DNA of 64,000 nucleotides from Bradyrhizobium sp. 21 (GCF_023073335.1 NZ_JADPJG010000008.1:40583-104582); one strand, 5' to 3'; shown: positions 9,265 to 18,088, numbered from the stretch's first letter. Program-made: numbers and translations. The notes: generated by a model not told the origin, from the sequence alone.

Positions 9265-9785
9265 CGCGCAATGTGCTTCCGCATTTCGATATGCGCAGGG
9301 CTGCTTTCGCCGTCCTCAATAAAGCCGAGCCGGACATAGAGACGTCGCGCCGCCATGTTGCCTGCGAGGACTATCAACGTGAGCAACGTTGCGGACCGTT
9401 CTCGCGCCGCCGCTTCGACGGCGTTGATAATTTTGGTGCCGACCCCCTGCCCGCATTCGGACGGCAGCAAGCCGATGTCGATCACATGCCAACGCTGGCT
9501 CGCGCAATGCAGCAGTAGCCGTCCGATCGCCTGGTTCCCCTTGACAATGATGAGTGAAAGGGCGTCGGGATACTGCGTGGAATAACCACTGCTCTGGGTG
9601 CGAAACTGCTGGTCGAGCACGCGATCGAGCATGGGGCTGGTCAACCCCGCGGCGACGAATGTGTCCCCGCGTATCCGGCCGAACAGGTGGCGGAGGAAAT
9701 CATGGTCGGCGGGCGACGCCGGTCGAAGCTGCAGGCTTGCGTCGTCGGGTAGGATGCGAAGCGCTGAGCCCTGCCCTGTCGCCAT
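9261..9785 (-). CDS. GNAT family N-acetyltransferase
   Basis: A 174-residue acetyltransferase. The acetyl-CoA pyrophosphate loop reads GLLPSECGQGVGTKIINA (residues 105-122, Q-x-x-G-x-G type), followed by a motif B-like NMAARRLYVRLGF. It is the last gene of a four-gene minus-strand operon, starting five bases after the third tail-collar gene, so it is probably translated with those proteins. An attractive inference is that it acetylates one of the collar proteins or a small-molecule ligand, but nothing in the sequence proves this. It is convergent with, and shares a CTAG stop with, the epoxide hydrolase gene. Confidence 0.85.
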   Translation of the reverse strand: MATGQGSALRILPDDASLQLRPASPADHDFLRHLFGRIRGDTFVAAGLTSPMLDRVLDQQFRTQSSGYSTQYPDALSLIIVKGNQAIGRLLLHCASQRWHVIDIGLLPSECGQGVGTKIINAVEAAARERSATLLTLIVLAGNMAARRLYVRLGFIEDGESSPAHIEMRKHIAR

Positions 9786-9789
9786 TTGC

Positions 9790-10332
9790 TCAACTGAAAG
9801 ACGGAAAGATGCCGGAGTAGGCGATGCACCACACGATAGCCAAGGTCGGCTGCATGTTGTCGTGCGGAAGTCCTTGTCCGGTCATCGTGACGGTGCTGAA
9901 CGTCAAGTTGAGAGTGGCCGGTGGAGGCACGAAACCGTTGAAGCCAGGATCGATCGCCACCATGTTCGAACTCGTTCCGGGCCCAGCCACCGCATTTTGC
10001 GCCGTTCTGCTGCCCAGTTGCAGGGCGTGGGTATGTCTTGCCATCTGATCGCTGCTCAAGCTCACAGCGGCACTGCCGAGCGTCTCGCCGACGACCCGCT
10101 GTGTCAACCCGGGTCCTTGCCCCTGGCTGATCGTCACCGACCCGTTCAAATTCGGCAGCGCGAAATTGGTCGTGCCGTTTCCGCCGTAAGATGTGCCGAT
10201 CAGCGCGAACAACGGGGTGAAAGCCTGAACGGAGATCAGTTGCCCGAGACAAGGCAACCACAAATTATTGAAGCCGCCGGTCGCCCAGGGGAATGGAAAG
10301 GCCTGGATTTCCCCGATAAAGGGATCTGACAT
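9790..10332 (-). CDS. Phage tail collar domain protein (third copy)
   Basis: A 180-residue protein with the N-terminal signature MSDPFIGEIQAF and an ALIGTSYGGNGTTNFALPNL segment. This is the Tail_collar (PF07484) domain seen in phage short tail fibres and in the MdpB-like proteins of free-living bacteria. Compared with its two neighbours the first third is diverged: the usual GW-x-x-C-x-G is replaced by NNLWLPCLGQ. The rest, including a HTHALQLG segment and a C-terminal DNMQPTLAIVWCIAYSGIFP, keeps the family plan. No signal peptide is visible. It is the third of three tandem copies and is followed by the GNAT gene. Confidence 0.85.
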   Translation of the reverse strand: MSDPFIGEIQAFPFPWATGGFNNLWLPCLGQLISVQAFTPLFALIGTSYGGNGTTNFALPNLNGSVTISQGQGPGLTQRVVGETLGSAAVSLSSDQMARHTHALQLGSRTAQNAVAGPGTSSNMVAIDPGFNGFVPPPATLNLTFSTVTMTGQGLPHDNMQPTLAIVWCIAYSGIFPSFS

Positions 10333-10371
10333 GATGTCTCTCCTTGAGACTGAGAGGCGGACCCGGACCGA

Positions 10372-10899
10372 CTAGCCTGTCGCGGGGAAGATGCCCGAAA
10401 AGCAGATGCAGTAGTTGGCGACGACCGTCGGCATCATGTTGTTGTGCCCAAGGCTATTGCCTGCCGTGGTCACGCACGCAGCCATGATCTCATACGGAGC
10501 AGCGTTCGCGATCGGCGCGTAAAGCGTGCCGGATGAAGCAGTCGCCAGATGCACGGTCGGTCCTGGCGTTGCCGTGGTGGCCGTCGTGGTCGAGGACAGC
10601 AGCGCATGACTATGCGTCGGCATTTCAGCCTCGGTCAGCGTATGCTCTTCTTCGCCCGCGATCTGGCCCAGTGCGAAATTCGGAAGACTGGGGCCGGCGC
10701 CTTGCCCAATCGGAACACGACCGCGAAGATCAGGTAGATTGAAGCTCTGTGCTCCGTCTCCGCCATAGGTTGTGCCAATCACGGCGTAAAGGATGTCGTA
10801 CGACGAGATCGGCAACGATGATCCGTCGCAGGCCAACCAGCCGTTGGGCACCCGCGGAAAACCGAACAGCCGAATCTCGCCAATAAACGGATCTGCCAT
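10372..10899 (-). CDS. Phage tail collar domain protein (second copy)
   Basis: A 175-residue paralogue of the flanking collar genes. It starts MADPFIGEIRLFGFPRVPNG, then has WLACDGSSLPI, IGTTYGGDGAQSFNLPDLRG and EAEMPTHSHALLSS, ending with NNMMPTVVANYCICFSGIFP. The His-x-His and the end motif (conserved Asn, Met/Leu, Pro) are shared by all three copies. In phages this domain forms a trimeric tail-fibre tip that contacts the receptor; chromosomal copies in triplets are known in plant-associated and soil bacteria without an assigned function. There are no other phage structural genes nearby. Confidence 0.87.
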   Translation of the reverse strand: MADPFIGEIRLFGFPRVPNGWLACDGSSLPISSYDILYAVIGTTYGGDGAQSFNLPDLRGRVPIGQGAGPSLPNFALGQIAGEEEHTLTEAEMPTHSHALLSSTTTATTATPGPTVHLATASSGTLYAPIANAAPYEIMAACVTTAGNSLGHNNMMPTVVANYCICFSGIFPATG

Positions 10900-11000
10900 C
10901 GCGTTGGATCCTTCTGTCTCGCACGCGGTGGACGAGCCGGATGCGCAATGCCTGAAATTTCGAGACGTTGTATTTCGTTCGTGAAAAAAATGGAGACCGC

Positions 11001-11537
11001 TTAGTTTCGCGATGGATACACTCCCTGCATCGCGATCAGATAGTTGATGACCAGGTAGGGCTGAAGATTGTTGTGCGCCTGACCGTTACCCTCGTTCGCC
11101 AAATTTGTGCCCGCAGCCAACGGCGTCTCGGTAATATTGGCTGGCAGGAAGATATATCTGTCCGCCGGCGCAGTGGTCGTCGCGAAGATGTTGTTGGCGG
11201 GAGCGGCGCCACGTCCCTGCCCGTTCGCGGCGCTCGCCTGAACGAGGTGATTGTGCTGTGCGAGTTGAAGCGCCGTCATGTTGACCGACACCGATCCGCC
11301 GGTCACGCCGACGGGATATTGCCCGCTCTGGCCGCTCGAGCCGAGAACGGCGCGCCCGCGAAGATCAGGGAGCGCGAATGTCCTCATCCCGTCGCCGCCA
11401 TAGTAGGTGCCAAGTAGGGAGAACAACGCCGAATTGTTCTGGATCGCGAGCAGCGCGCCATTGCAGAGCGCCCAGCCTCTCGGCACGTTGGCGCCGGCAA
11501 AGGGCATGATCTGCCCCAGAATTGGCTGATACGGCAT
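11001..11537 (-). CDS. Phage tail collar domain protein (first copy)
   Basis: A 178-residue collar-domain protein and the first gene of the minus-strand operon. The start at 11537 (MPYQPILGQIMPFAGANVPR) is supported by a strong GGGGAGGGG ribosome-binding site. The longer in-frame reading to 11591 adds 18 atypical residues. Conserved blocks are GWALCNGALLAI, LGTYYGGDGMRTFALPDLRG and NNLQPYLVINYLIAMQGVYP. About 100 bases separate it from the second copy. It lies divergent from the large autotransporter gene across a 442-bp region. Confidence 0.87.
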   Translation of the reverse strand: MPYQPILGQIMPFAGANVPRGWALCNGALLAIQNNSALFSLLGTYYGGDGMRTFALPDLRGRAVLGSSGQSGQYPVGVTGGSVSVNMTALQLAQHNHLVQASAANGQGRGAAPANNIFATTTAPADRYIFLPANITETPLAAGTNLANEGNGQAHNNLQPYLVINYLIAMQGVYPSRN

Positions 11538-11979
11538 GGCCCCTCCCCAAGGACACGCGGCTCGTCGCGTGGTGATGCGTTGAATATCCACCGCGGCGAG
11601 AGATGAAATTATAAGATGAATTCGTTTTCTTACGCGCGCAAAGATTGTCAGGCATTACATGGTCCGAGTCAAGCGCAACGCGAGCCGTTACATTTTTGAT
11701 CGCCATCAGGTTGAATTTTCGAGGCTCTCCGTTTGCTCGCTTCGGAGTTACGCCCAAACCCAGGATTGTTGCACGTATGCAACGAGTCTGACGAAAACAC
11801 GCGCGGTGGTGGCACAACGGCAGGTTTCATCCGCCTTGTCGCTTGCCGCCCGATAAGCCTCGTGGCTTAGTGGTGGCACTGCAAAATAACAACCATTACG
11901 CAACAACACTTTATGCAGCATTTGAGACGGGGATTGGTGACAAGGGCCCTCCACAGAGCGTCCGTTGCAGGGAGGACTT
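11538..11979. other. Divergent intergenic region between collar operon and autotransporter
   Basis: 442 bp without a convincing gene. It separates two divergently transcribed units, so it must carry both promoters. The sequence is visibly richer in A and T than the neighbouring coding DNA. The clearest structure is the interrupted palindrome at 11768-11783. A perfect-looking ribosome-binding site (GGGAGGA, 11970-11976) closes the region in front of the autotransporter GTG. Confidence 0.7.
11768..11783. promoter_or_regulatory. Candidate operator palindrome GTTGCA-N4-TGCAAC
   Basis: A 16-bp site with perfect 6-bp arms, GTTGCA at 11768-11773 and TGCAAC at 11778-11783, in the middle of the divergent region. 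A symmetric site at this place could bind a dimeric regulator controlling both the collar operon and the autotransporter. No regulator gene is adjacent, and the motif is not one I can assign to a known factor. Confidence 0.35.
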
Positions 11980-14900
11980 GTGGCGTATTTTGCCGCGATG
12001 GGTCTTGGCGAGCGTTCGAAGGGTATCCGCGCGGTTACGCGTAGTGCCTTGCAGCTGATATGCCTGGTCGCCGCCCTCGTATTCGGGGTGACGGCAGCGC
12101 AGGCGGCCTGCAATTTCACGAGCAGCTCGCCCTCTGGTGCAACGATCACGTTCACCGGGACCGGCGCGGGGAACGCGGTTGGGCTCTGCGTGACCAACTC
12201 TACCGTGTTGTTTGGCCTCTACGGCTCCTCGAACGGCTCCAATCCGAACGTCGACGCCTTCAACAACTATCCGATGACGGCCGGCGGTTTGAGTCTAACG
12301 AATCTGAGCTACACGTCAGCCAAGGCCACCTACACGCTGGTTCCCGTCAATAACGGAAATAACGCAAACCAGACGGATGAATACGACATCCAGATCAACT
12401 CGCTGTCGGGAGGCGGCGCCGACACGATCACGCTCTGGTACGCGAGCGGGTGCAATCCAGGCAACACCTGTAATTTCACGCCTACGTTCACCGATACGTC
12501 GTTCACGATCACGGTCAACCTGCCCGCGCCTACGGTGACGTCGATTTCCCCTACGGCTGGGCCGACGGCCGGTGGCACCAGCGTCGTCATCACCGGTACC
12601 AATTTCACCGGAACGACCGGCGCCGCCGGCGTGAAATTCGGCGCCACCAATGCGACGAGCTACACGGTCAACTCCGCCACCCAGATCACCGCGACTGCAC
12701 CGGCCGGCTCCGCCGGCACCGTCGATGTCACCGTCACCACCAACGGCATAACGTCCGCAACTTCAGCGGCCGATCAATACACGTATGCAGCCCCGCCGAC
12801 CGTCACCTCGATCTCGCCGACATCCGGTCCGACGGCCGGCGGCACGTCGGTGGTCATCACAGGCACGAATTTATCGGGCGCGACAGCGGTGACGTTCGGC
12901 GCGACGGCAGCGACGGCGTTCACCGTCAATTCGGCCACCCAGATCACCGCGACCTCGCCCGCCGGCACCGGAACCGTCGATGTCCGGGTGACGACCGCGG
13001 GCGGTACGTCGGCAACGTCGGCAGCCGATCAATTCACCTACGTCCCGGCACCCACGGTCACAAGCATTTCGCCGACGACAGGTCCAGGCGGGGGCGGCAC
13101 AACGGTGACTATCACCGGCACCAACTTCACCGGTGCGACAGCGGTCGTATTCGGCGCCACGCCTGCAGCGGGCTTTACATTCGTCTCGGCGACGACGATC
13201 ACGGCGACCTCGCCGGCCGGCACCGGCACGGTCGATATCAGAGTAACGACAACGGGCGGCACGTCTGCGACGTCTGCCGCCGACCAGTTCACCTACATCC
13301 CCGTTCCCACCGTCACCTCGATCTCGCCAACCGCGGGACCCACGGCCGGCGGCACCACGGTGACGATCACCGGCACCAATTTGACGGGTGCAACCGCGGT
13401 CACGTTCGGTGCGACCTCCGCGACCGGCTTCACCGTCGTCTCGACGACGACGATCACGGCGACTTCGCCAGCCGGCACCGGCACGGTCGACATCAGAGTC
13501 ACGACCCCCGGGGGCACATCGGCAATTTCGGCAGCTGACCAGTTCACCTATATCGGACCTCCGACAGTCTCATCACTCTCGCCGACATCCGGCCCGCTGG
13601 CCGGCGGCACGACAGTGGTCATCACCGGCACAAATCTGTCCGGGGCGACCGCGGTCGTCTTCGGAGCAACGGCTGCAACGGGCTTCGCCGTCAATTCGGC
13701 GACCCAGATCACGGCAACCTCGCCGGCCGGGACCGGGACCGTCGATGTCCGAGTGACGACCACGGGAGGCACGTCAGCGACATCGGCCGCCGATCAATTC
13801 ACCTACATCGCTGCGCCGACTGTCACCTCGATTACGCCGACAACGGGCCCGGGCGCAGGAGGGACCACGGTCACGATCACGGGCACCGGATTCGTCGGTG
13901 CGACAGCGGTGACCTTCGGCGCCACCGCGGCAACCGGCTTTACGGTCGTCTCCGCGACCACGATCACCGCGACCTCTCCGGTTGGAGCAGGCATCGTGGA
14001 CGTCCGTGTGACCAATCCCGGCGGCACGTCGGCGACATCGGCCGCCGATCAATTCACCTATGTTCCATCGCCAACCGTCAGTTCGATCTCGCCGACCTTT
14101 GGGCCGGCCGCCGGCGGCACGATTGTGACGATCACGGGCACTAACTTGACGGGTGCGACGGCGGTGACTTTCGGTGCGACTGCAGCGACCGGCTTCACCG
14201 TCAATTCCGCGACCTCGATCACCGCAACCTCGCCAGCCGGGACCGGTGTCGTGGACGTCAGGGTGACGACGACGGGCGGCACCTCCGCAACCTCGGGCGC
14301 GGACCAGTTCACCTATTTCGGCACGCCGACGGTGACGTCGATCTCGCCAACGGGCGGTCCGCTCGCGGGCGGAACGTCGGTGACGGTGACCGGCACCAAT
14401 TTCACCGGCGCGACGGCCGTGAAGTTCGGTGCGACCGGCGCAACGGGATTCACAGTCAATTCGGCGACCTCGATCACCGCGACCTCCCCGGCCGGAACCG
14501 GCACGGTTGACGTCACGGTGACGACGCCGGGGGGAACGACGGCCACCTCAGCCGCGGACCAGTTCAGCTACGCCGCGACGCCGGCAGTGACATCGGTTGC
14601 ACCGAATGCGGGTCCGGCGACGGGTGGCATATCGGTCGCGATCACCGGCACAGGGCTGTCGGGCGCGACCGCAGTGAAATTCGGTGTGACCAATGCCACC
14701 AGCTTCACCGTCAATTCGGCGACCTCGATCACCGCGACCTCGCCAGCCGGTGCCGGCACGATCGACGTGACCGTGACGACACCAGGTGGAACGTCTGCCA
14801 CCTCGGCGTCGGACCAATTCACCTACACGCCCGCGCCAACCGTCGCCTCGATTTCGCCGACCACCGGCCCCGCGCTTGGCGGCACGTCTGTGGCGATCAC

Positions 14901-16548
14901 CGGCGCAGGCTTCACCGGGGCAACAGCCGTGAAGTTCGGCCCCAACAACGCGACCAGCTTCACAGTGAACTCGCCGACGTCGATCACGGCGACCTCGCCA
15001 CCCGGCAGCGGCACGGTCGACGTCACCGTGACGACGGTCGGCGGCACCTCGCCCACCTCGGCCGCGGACCGGTTCAACTATCTGTCCGCCACGACCGCGA
15101 CGGGGCTCACCTCGTCTAAGAATCCGAGCAGCTACGGCGAGTCCGTGACGTTCACGGCGACCGTGGGCAGCACAGGCGGAACGCCGACGGGAACGGTGAC
15201 CTTCAACGACGGCGGCACGCCGATCGGTACGACGGCGCTCTCTGCGGGCGTCGCTACCTTCGCGACGACGACGCTCACCGTCGGCAATCACACGATCACG
15301 GCGACCTATAACGGCAGTCCCGCCTTCAACACCTCGACCTCACCGGCTTTGACCCAGTCGGTCGACATTCCCGCCGACAGCGCCAAGCTGCGCGCGCTCC
15401 AGCTCAACGTCACCAAGGTCGTGGCGAACAATTCCGGTCAGGCGATCTCCGGGGCGATTGATACCGCAATCTCTGAAGGTTTCAGCGACGGCGGACAATA
15501 CATCACGCCGGGCGCCGGCGGCCTGCGGGTCAACTTCGCCGCCGCGCCCGACGGTGACGAGGACGACAAGCCCCGCTCGGCTTCGCAAAGTCCCAATGCC
15601 TATGCCGGTGATGGAAGCTCCGGCCGGGGCGGCCGTGCCGGGCGCGGCTCCTCGCGGGTCGACGATGCGTTCGCCGCGATCGATCGGGCGGCACCAGCCA
15701 AGGCCCCGCCGATGGCACGCTTCAAGGACCAGAAGGATTGGATGTTCTGGGTCGACATGCGCGGCACCGGCATCGACCGCTGGGGCTCCTCCGGCAACAT
15801 CGGTCAGGGAGCAACCCAGGCCACGCTTTACGGCCAGCAGCTCAACCTGCTCTCGGGCCTGACCTACAGGGCCCGGCCCAACCTGTTGCTCGGCGTAGTC
15901 GGCGGCTACGAAACCTTCAGCTACACCGAGACCGACCTCAACGGAAAGCTGAAGGGCGACGGCTGGACCGTCGGCGCCTATCTCGGCTGGAAGATCATCC
16001 CGACGCTGCGCTACGACGCGGCGGTGACCTATTCCGGCATCGGTTATGACGGCACCGCCGGGACGGCCCAAGGCAATTTCAACGGCAATCGCTGGATGCT
16101 CGCGACCGGCTTCACCGGCAGCTACAATTGGGCAAATTTCAATATCGAGCCGTCGGCGAAGGTCTACGCACTGTGGGAGCGTGAAAACGCCTATGTCGAC
16201 TCGCTCGGCACCTCGCAAGCTGCCCGCACCTTCTCCAGCGGCCGCGCCTCGGCCGGCAGCAGGGTCTCCTACCCCGTGCCGTGGCTCGATAGCGTGCTGC
16301 TGCTGCCCTACGCCGGTGTCTATGCCGATTACTACTTCACCCAGGACGACGCGGCCGCGATCGTCGCCACAGGCGGCATCCCGTTGGCCTCGACACCGCT
16401 GCTCCAGGGCTGGTCTGCGCGTGTGACGGGCGGCATTGGCGCAAGGCTAGCAAGCGGCGCCACGGTCGGCTTCGGCGCCGAGCTCGGCGGCATCGGCGGC
16501 AATACGCAAATCTGGACGTTCACGGGACGCGCCCGCATCCCGTTCTGA
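11980..16548 (+). CDS. IPT/TIG-repeat autotransporter (large surface protein)
   Basis: A very long secreted protein (1522 residues) with the plan signal peptide, unique N-domain, repeats, linker, beta-barrel. The chosen GTG start has GGAGG four bases upstream; TTG 11965 and ATG 11998 are alternatives. The signal ends LVFGVTAAQA-ACNF. Residues about 184-1035 are ten IPT/TIG Ig-like domains of about 85 residues (PTVTSISPT..GP..GGT start, SATSAADQFTY end). A differing Ig-like domain follows (SSYGESVTFTATVGS, to about 1130), then a Gly/Arg-rich linker. The C-terminal ~270 residues, from KDQKDWMFWVDMRG to the final RIPF, form an autotransporter-type barrel ending in Phe. It probably displays an adhesive stalk on the outer membrane. 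Confidence 0.9.
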   Translation: MAYFAAMGLGERSKGIRAVTRSALQLICLVAALVFGVTAAQAACNFTSSSPSGATITFTGTGAGNAVGLCVTNSTVLFGLYGSSNGSNPNVDAFNNYPMTAGGLSLTNLSYTSAKATYTLVPVNNGNNANQTDEYDIQINSLSGGGADTITLWYASGCNPGNTCNFTPTFTDTSFTITVNLPAPTVTSISPTAGPTAGGTSVVITGTNFTGTTGAAGVKFGATNATSYTVNSATQITATAPAGSAGTVDVTVTTNGITSATSAADQYTYAAPPTVTSISPTSGPTAGGTSVVITGTNLSGATAVTFGATAATAFTVNSATQITATSPAGTGTVDVRVTTAGGTSATSAADQFTYVPAPTVTSISPTTGPGGGGTTVTITGTNFTGATAVVFGATPAAGFTFVSATTITATSPAGTGTVDIRVTTTGGTSATSAADQFTYIPVPTVTSISPTAGPTAGGTTVTITGTNLTGATAVTFGATSATGFTVVSTTTITATSPAGTGTVDIRVTTPGGTSAISAADQFTYIGPPTVSSLSPTSGPLAGGTTVVITGTNLSGATAVVFGATAATGFAVNSATQITATSPAGTGTVDVRVTTTGGTSATSAADQFTYIAAPTVTSITPTTGPGAGGTTVTITGTGFVGATAVTFGATAATGFTVVSATTITATSPVGAGIVDVRVTNPGGTSATSAADQFTYVPSPTVSSISPTFGPAAGGTIVTITGTNLTGATAVTFGATAATGFTVNSATSITATSPAGTGVVDVRVTTTGGTSATSGADQFTYFGTPTVTSISPTGGPLAGGTSVTVTGTNFTGATAVKFGATGATGFTVNSATSITATSPAGTGTVDVTVTTPGGTTATSAADQFSYAATPAVTSVAPNAGPATGGISVAITGTGLSGATAVKFGVTNATSFTVNSATSITATSPAGAGTIDVTVTTPGGTSATSASDQFTYTPAPTVASISPTTGPALGGTSVAITGAGFTGATAVKFGPNNATSFTVNSPTSITATSPPGSGTVDVTVTTVGGTSPTSAADRFNYLSATTATGLTSSKNPSSYGESVTFTATVGSTGGTPTGTVTFNDGGTPIGTTALSAGVATFATTTLTVGNHTITATYNGSPAFNTSTSPALTQSVDIPADSAKLRALQLNVTKVVANNSGQAISGAIDTAISEGFSDGGQYITPGAGGLRVNFAAAPDGDEDDKPRSASQSPNAYAGDGSSGRGGRAGRGSSRVDDAFAAIDRAAPAKAPPMARFKDQKDWMFWVDMRGTGIDRWGSSGNIGQGATQATLYGQQLNLLSGLTYRARPNLLLGVVGGYETFSYTETDLNGKLKGDGWTVGAYLGWKIIPTLRYDAAVTYSGIGYDGTAGTAQGNFNGNRWMLATGFTGSYNWANFNIEPSAKVYALWERENAYVDSLGTSQAARTFSSGRASAGSRVSYPVPWLDSVLLLPYAGVYADYYFTQDDAAAIVATGGIPLASTPLLQGWSARVTGGIGARLASGATVGFGAELGGIGGNTQIWTFTGRARIPF
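12529..15084 (+). repeat. Ten tandem 255-bp repeats encoding IPT/TIG domains
   Basis: Tandem units of 85 codons. The first is slightly longer, and units start near 12529 and 12793 and then about every 255 bp to about 14833. The units are highly similar at the DNA level, with blocks such as ACGGTGACGATCACCGGCAC recurring nearly unchanged, so they are liable to unequal recombination and to assembly collapse. Because the period is a multiple of three and stop-free in several frames, long open frames also appear on the opposite strand; these are by-products. Confidence 0.9.
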
Positions 16549-16606
16549 TCATCGGATCTCAGCGACGGGCTTCGTCGCCGACTAATTTTCCAGGCTTGAT
16601 GAGAGG

Positions 16607-17542
16607 CTAATAGAGACCACGGCCGCTCAGGATGCCGCGGGCCTCGGCAGCGCCGTCCGAGGCGTAGGCGCCGGACGGAGCGCTCTCGGGCACGTAGCGG
16701 CCGCCGTCGTCATAGGACACGGCGCGCGCGTTCTGGAGCGCCCGGCCCCGGCTGCGGCTCGAGGCCGACATCTCCGAGGTTGCGTTGAGCGAAGCCATGT
16801 CGGCGGAGGTGTTGCCGAGATTGTAGGGTCGTCCCTCCGGCGTCGGAACCTCGCCGCGAATGGCGCCGCGGTTCGACGAGGGCAGCTCCGGCACGAACGG
16901 CCTTGCCGAGGCGACCCGTACCATCGAGGGCGACGGCGCCGGGATCCCGGTGCGCAAGGTGGCCATCAGCTGGCGGTCATCGGAGCCTTCAAGCGGCGCC
17001 CGGCCGACATATTCGACACGGACCTTGGCGACCCCATTGCCTTTGAATTCAAGGAGTTCAGCGGCTTTGTTCGAGACGTCAATGAGCCGGTTGCCGTGAT
17101 AGGGCCCGCGATCGTTGACGCGCACGATCAGCGACTTGCCGTTCGATACATTGGTCACCCGCGCATAGGACGGCATCGGCAGGGTCGGATGCGCCGCGGT
17201 CAGAGAGCCCATGTCGAACACTTCGCCATTGGCGGTCAGGCGGCCATGGAAATCGTCACCGTACCAGGACGCCATGCCCTCGGCGCGATAATTGACGTCC
17301 TCCTCGGGCACGTAGGTCCGGCCGCCCACCATATAGGGCTTGCCGACGCGGTAGGTGCCGCCGCCCTTCGGGACCGGATCACCCAAAGCCACGACCCGGG
17401 GGCTCGAGGACACGCCGTATTTCGGATCGACTCGGCTGGCGAATTTGTTGGAGGAGGCGCAATTGGCGAGCGCGAGGCAGGTCGCGGCCGCCGCAACACC
17501 GCGCGCGGCCCGCAAAACCGAATCTGACCGTCGGATCCCCAT
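16607..17542 (-). CDS. rlpA: RlpA-like septal ring lipoprotein (double-psi beta-barrel)
   Basis: A 311-residue lipoprotein of the RlpA family, whose members bind or cleave peptidoglycan denuded of stem peptides. The start MGIRRSDS gives a signal ending in a lipobox (CLALANC-ASS); a longer frame to 17671 would bury this signal. The double-psi beta-barrel lies at about residues 85-175: EGMASWYGDDFHGRLTANGE, AAHPTLPMPSYARVTN, and VRVNDRGPYHGNRLIDVS with the conserved Asp. The C-terminal third is low complexity with no SPOR domain visible. In Rhizobiales rlpA often precedes dacA; here about 8.4 kb of accessory DNA lies between them. Confidence 0.92.
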   Translation of the reverse strand: MGIRRSDSVLRAARGVAAAATCLALANCASSNKFASRVDPKYGVSSSPRVVALGDPVPKGGGTYRVGKPYMVGGRTYVPEEDVNYRAEGMASWYGDDFHGRLTANGEVFDMGSLTAAHPTLPMPSYARVTNVSNGKSLIVRVNDRGPYHGNRLIDVSNKAAELLEFKGNGVAKVRVEYVGRAPLEGSDDRQLMATLRTGIPAPSPSMVRVASARPFVPELPSSNRGAIRGEVPTPEGRPYNLGNTSADMASLNATSEMSASSRSRGRALQNARAVSYDDGGRYVPESAPSGAYASDGAAEARGILSGRGLY

Positions 17543-17896
17543 TCGCCCCAAATACCATTTCGCCGGAGGCGTACCCAACCCGCTTTGGCTACGGGGAGCG
17601 CTGTCCGGTCCTTTGCTCCGAGGCGGCCCACCACCGCGTCGGAAGTGGTAACGATAACGCAACCGGAACACGGCGGAAATGGGGAGCCCACAGCTATCCC
17701 GCCGGGATGGTAAACGGGGCGTTCGCTTGTCCCCGTTGATCTACGGAGGACGGGTGCCCTGCTCCGTGCCGGGGCCCGACATTCTGTTGCGCCGAATCCT
17801 CACTCCACCCCCATTGTCGCGCCGCTCACTGGAATTCTTTTGACTGTGCAAGGCCGCACGCGCTTTCTCGCGTGCAGGGCGGAATGGAATGAGACG
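17543..17896. other. Intergenic region upstream of rlpA
   Basis: 354 bp without a supported gene. It must hold the rlpA promoter on the minus strand and the promoter of the small plus-strand gene at 17897. A perfect hairpin GCACGCG-N6-CGCGTGC lies at 17856-17875, about 20 bases before the small gene's start, and could affect its translation. Nothing else is recognised. Confidence 0.6.
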
Positions 17897-17986
17897 ATGA
17901 TCGAGACGGTTTCGGCACTGATGGGTTTGGTAAGCGCGGGGATCTTCCTGGCCCATGCGTTTGAAGGTTACCGCACGAGGGCCTGA
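17897..17986 (+). CDS. Tiny membrane protein (29 residues)
   Basis: A 29-codon ORF, MIETVSALMGLVSAGIFLAH followed by AFEGYRTRA. It has one hydrophobic helix (residues 5-20) and a short basic tail, so it should be a single-span inner-membrane peptide with the tail in the cytoplasm. Similar tiny ORFs are, to my recollection, common and conserved among Bradyrhizobium. Upstream is a hairpin at 17856-17875 and a weak GGAATGGAATGAG ribosome-binding region. Function is unknown. Its size excludes it from most automatic gene calls. Confidence 0.55.
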   Translation: MIETVSALMGLVSAGIFLAHAFEGYRTRA

Positions 17987-18088
17987 GGCACTCGCGCGGG
18001 CGGCAAGCATCACCTCTTTCAAGACGGCACGTTCGGACAATTTTAATCGATCCGACCGAGCATCGAAGACGAGAGCGGCAGGTGTCCC

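Noticed and set aside
9790..11537. Prophage remnant based on the tail-collar genes
   Set aside because: No capsid, portal, terminase, lysis or integrase genes are nearby; collar triplets with a GNAT gene are a recurrent chromosomal arrangement.
13038..14312. Series of 84-residue open frames on the minus strand in perfect 255-bp phase
   Set aside because: They are mirror readings of the IPT/TIG repeats; they occur because the repeat period is a multiple of three and GC-rich, and they have no ribosome-binding sites.
12529..15084. Regular repeats that could be taken for a CRISPR array
   Set aside because: Units are 255 bp, in frame and coding for Ig-like domains, with no short repeat/spacer structure.
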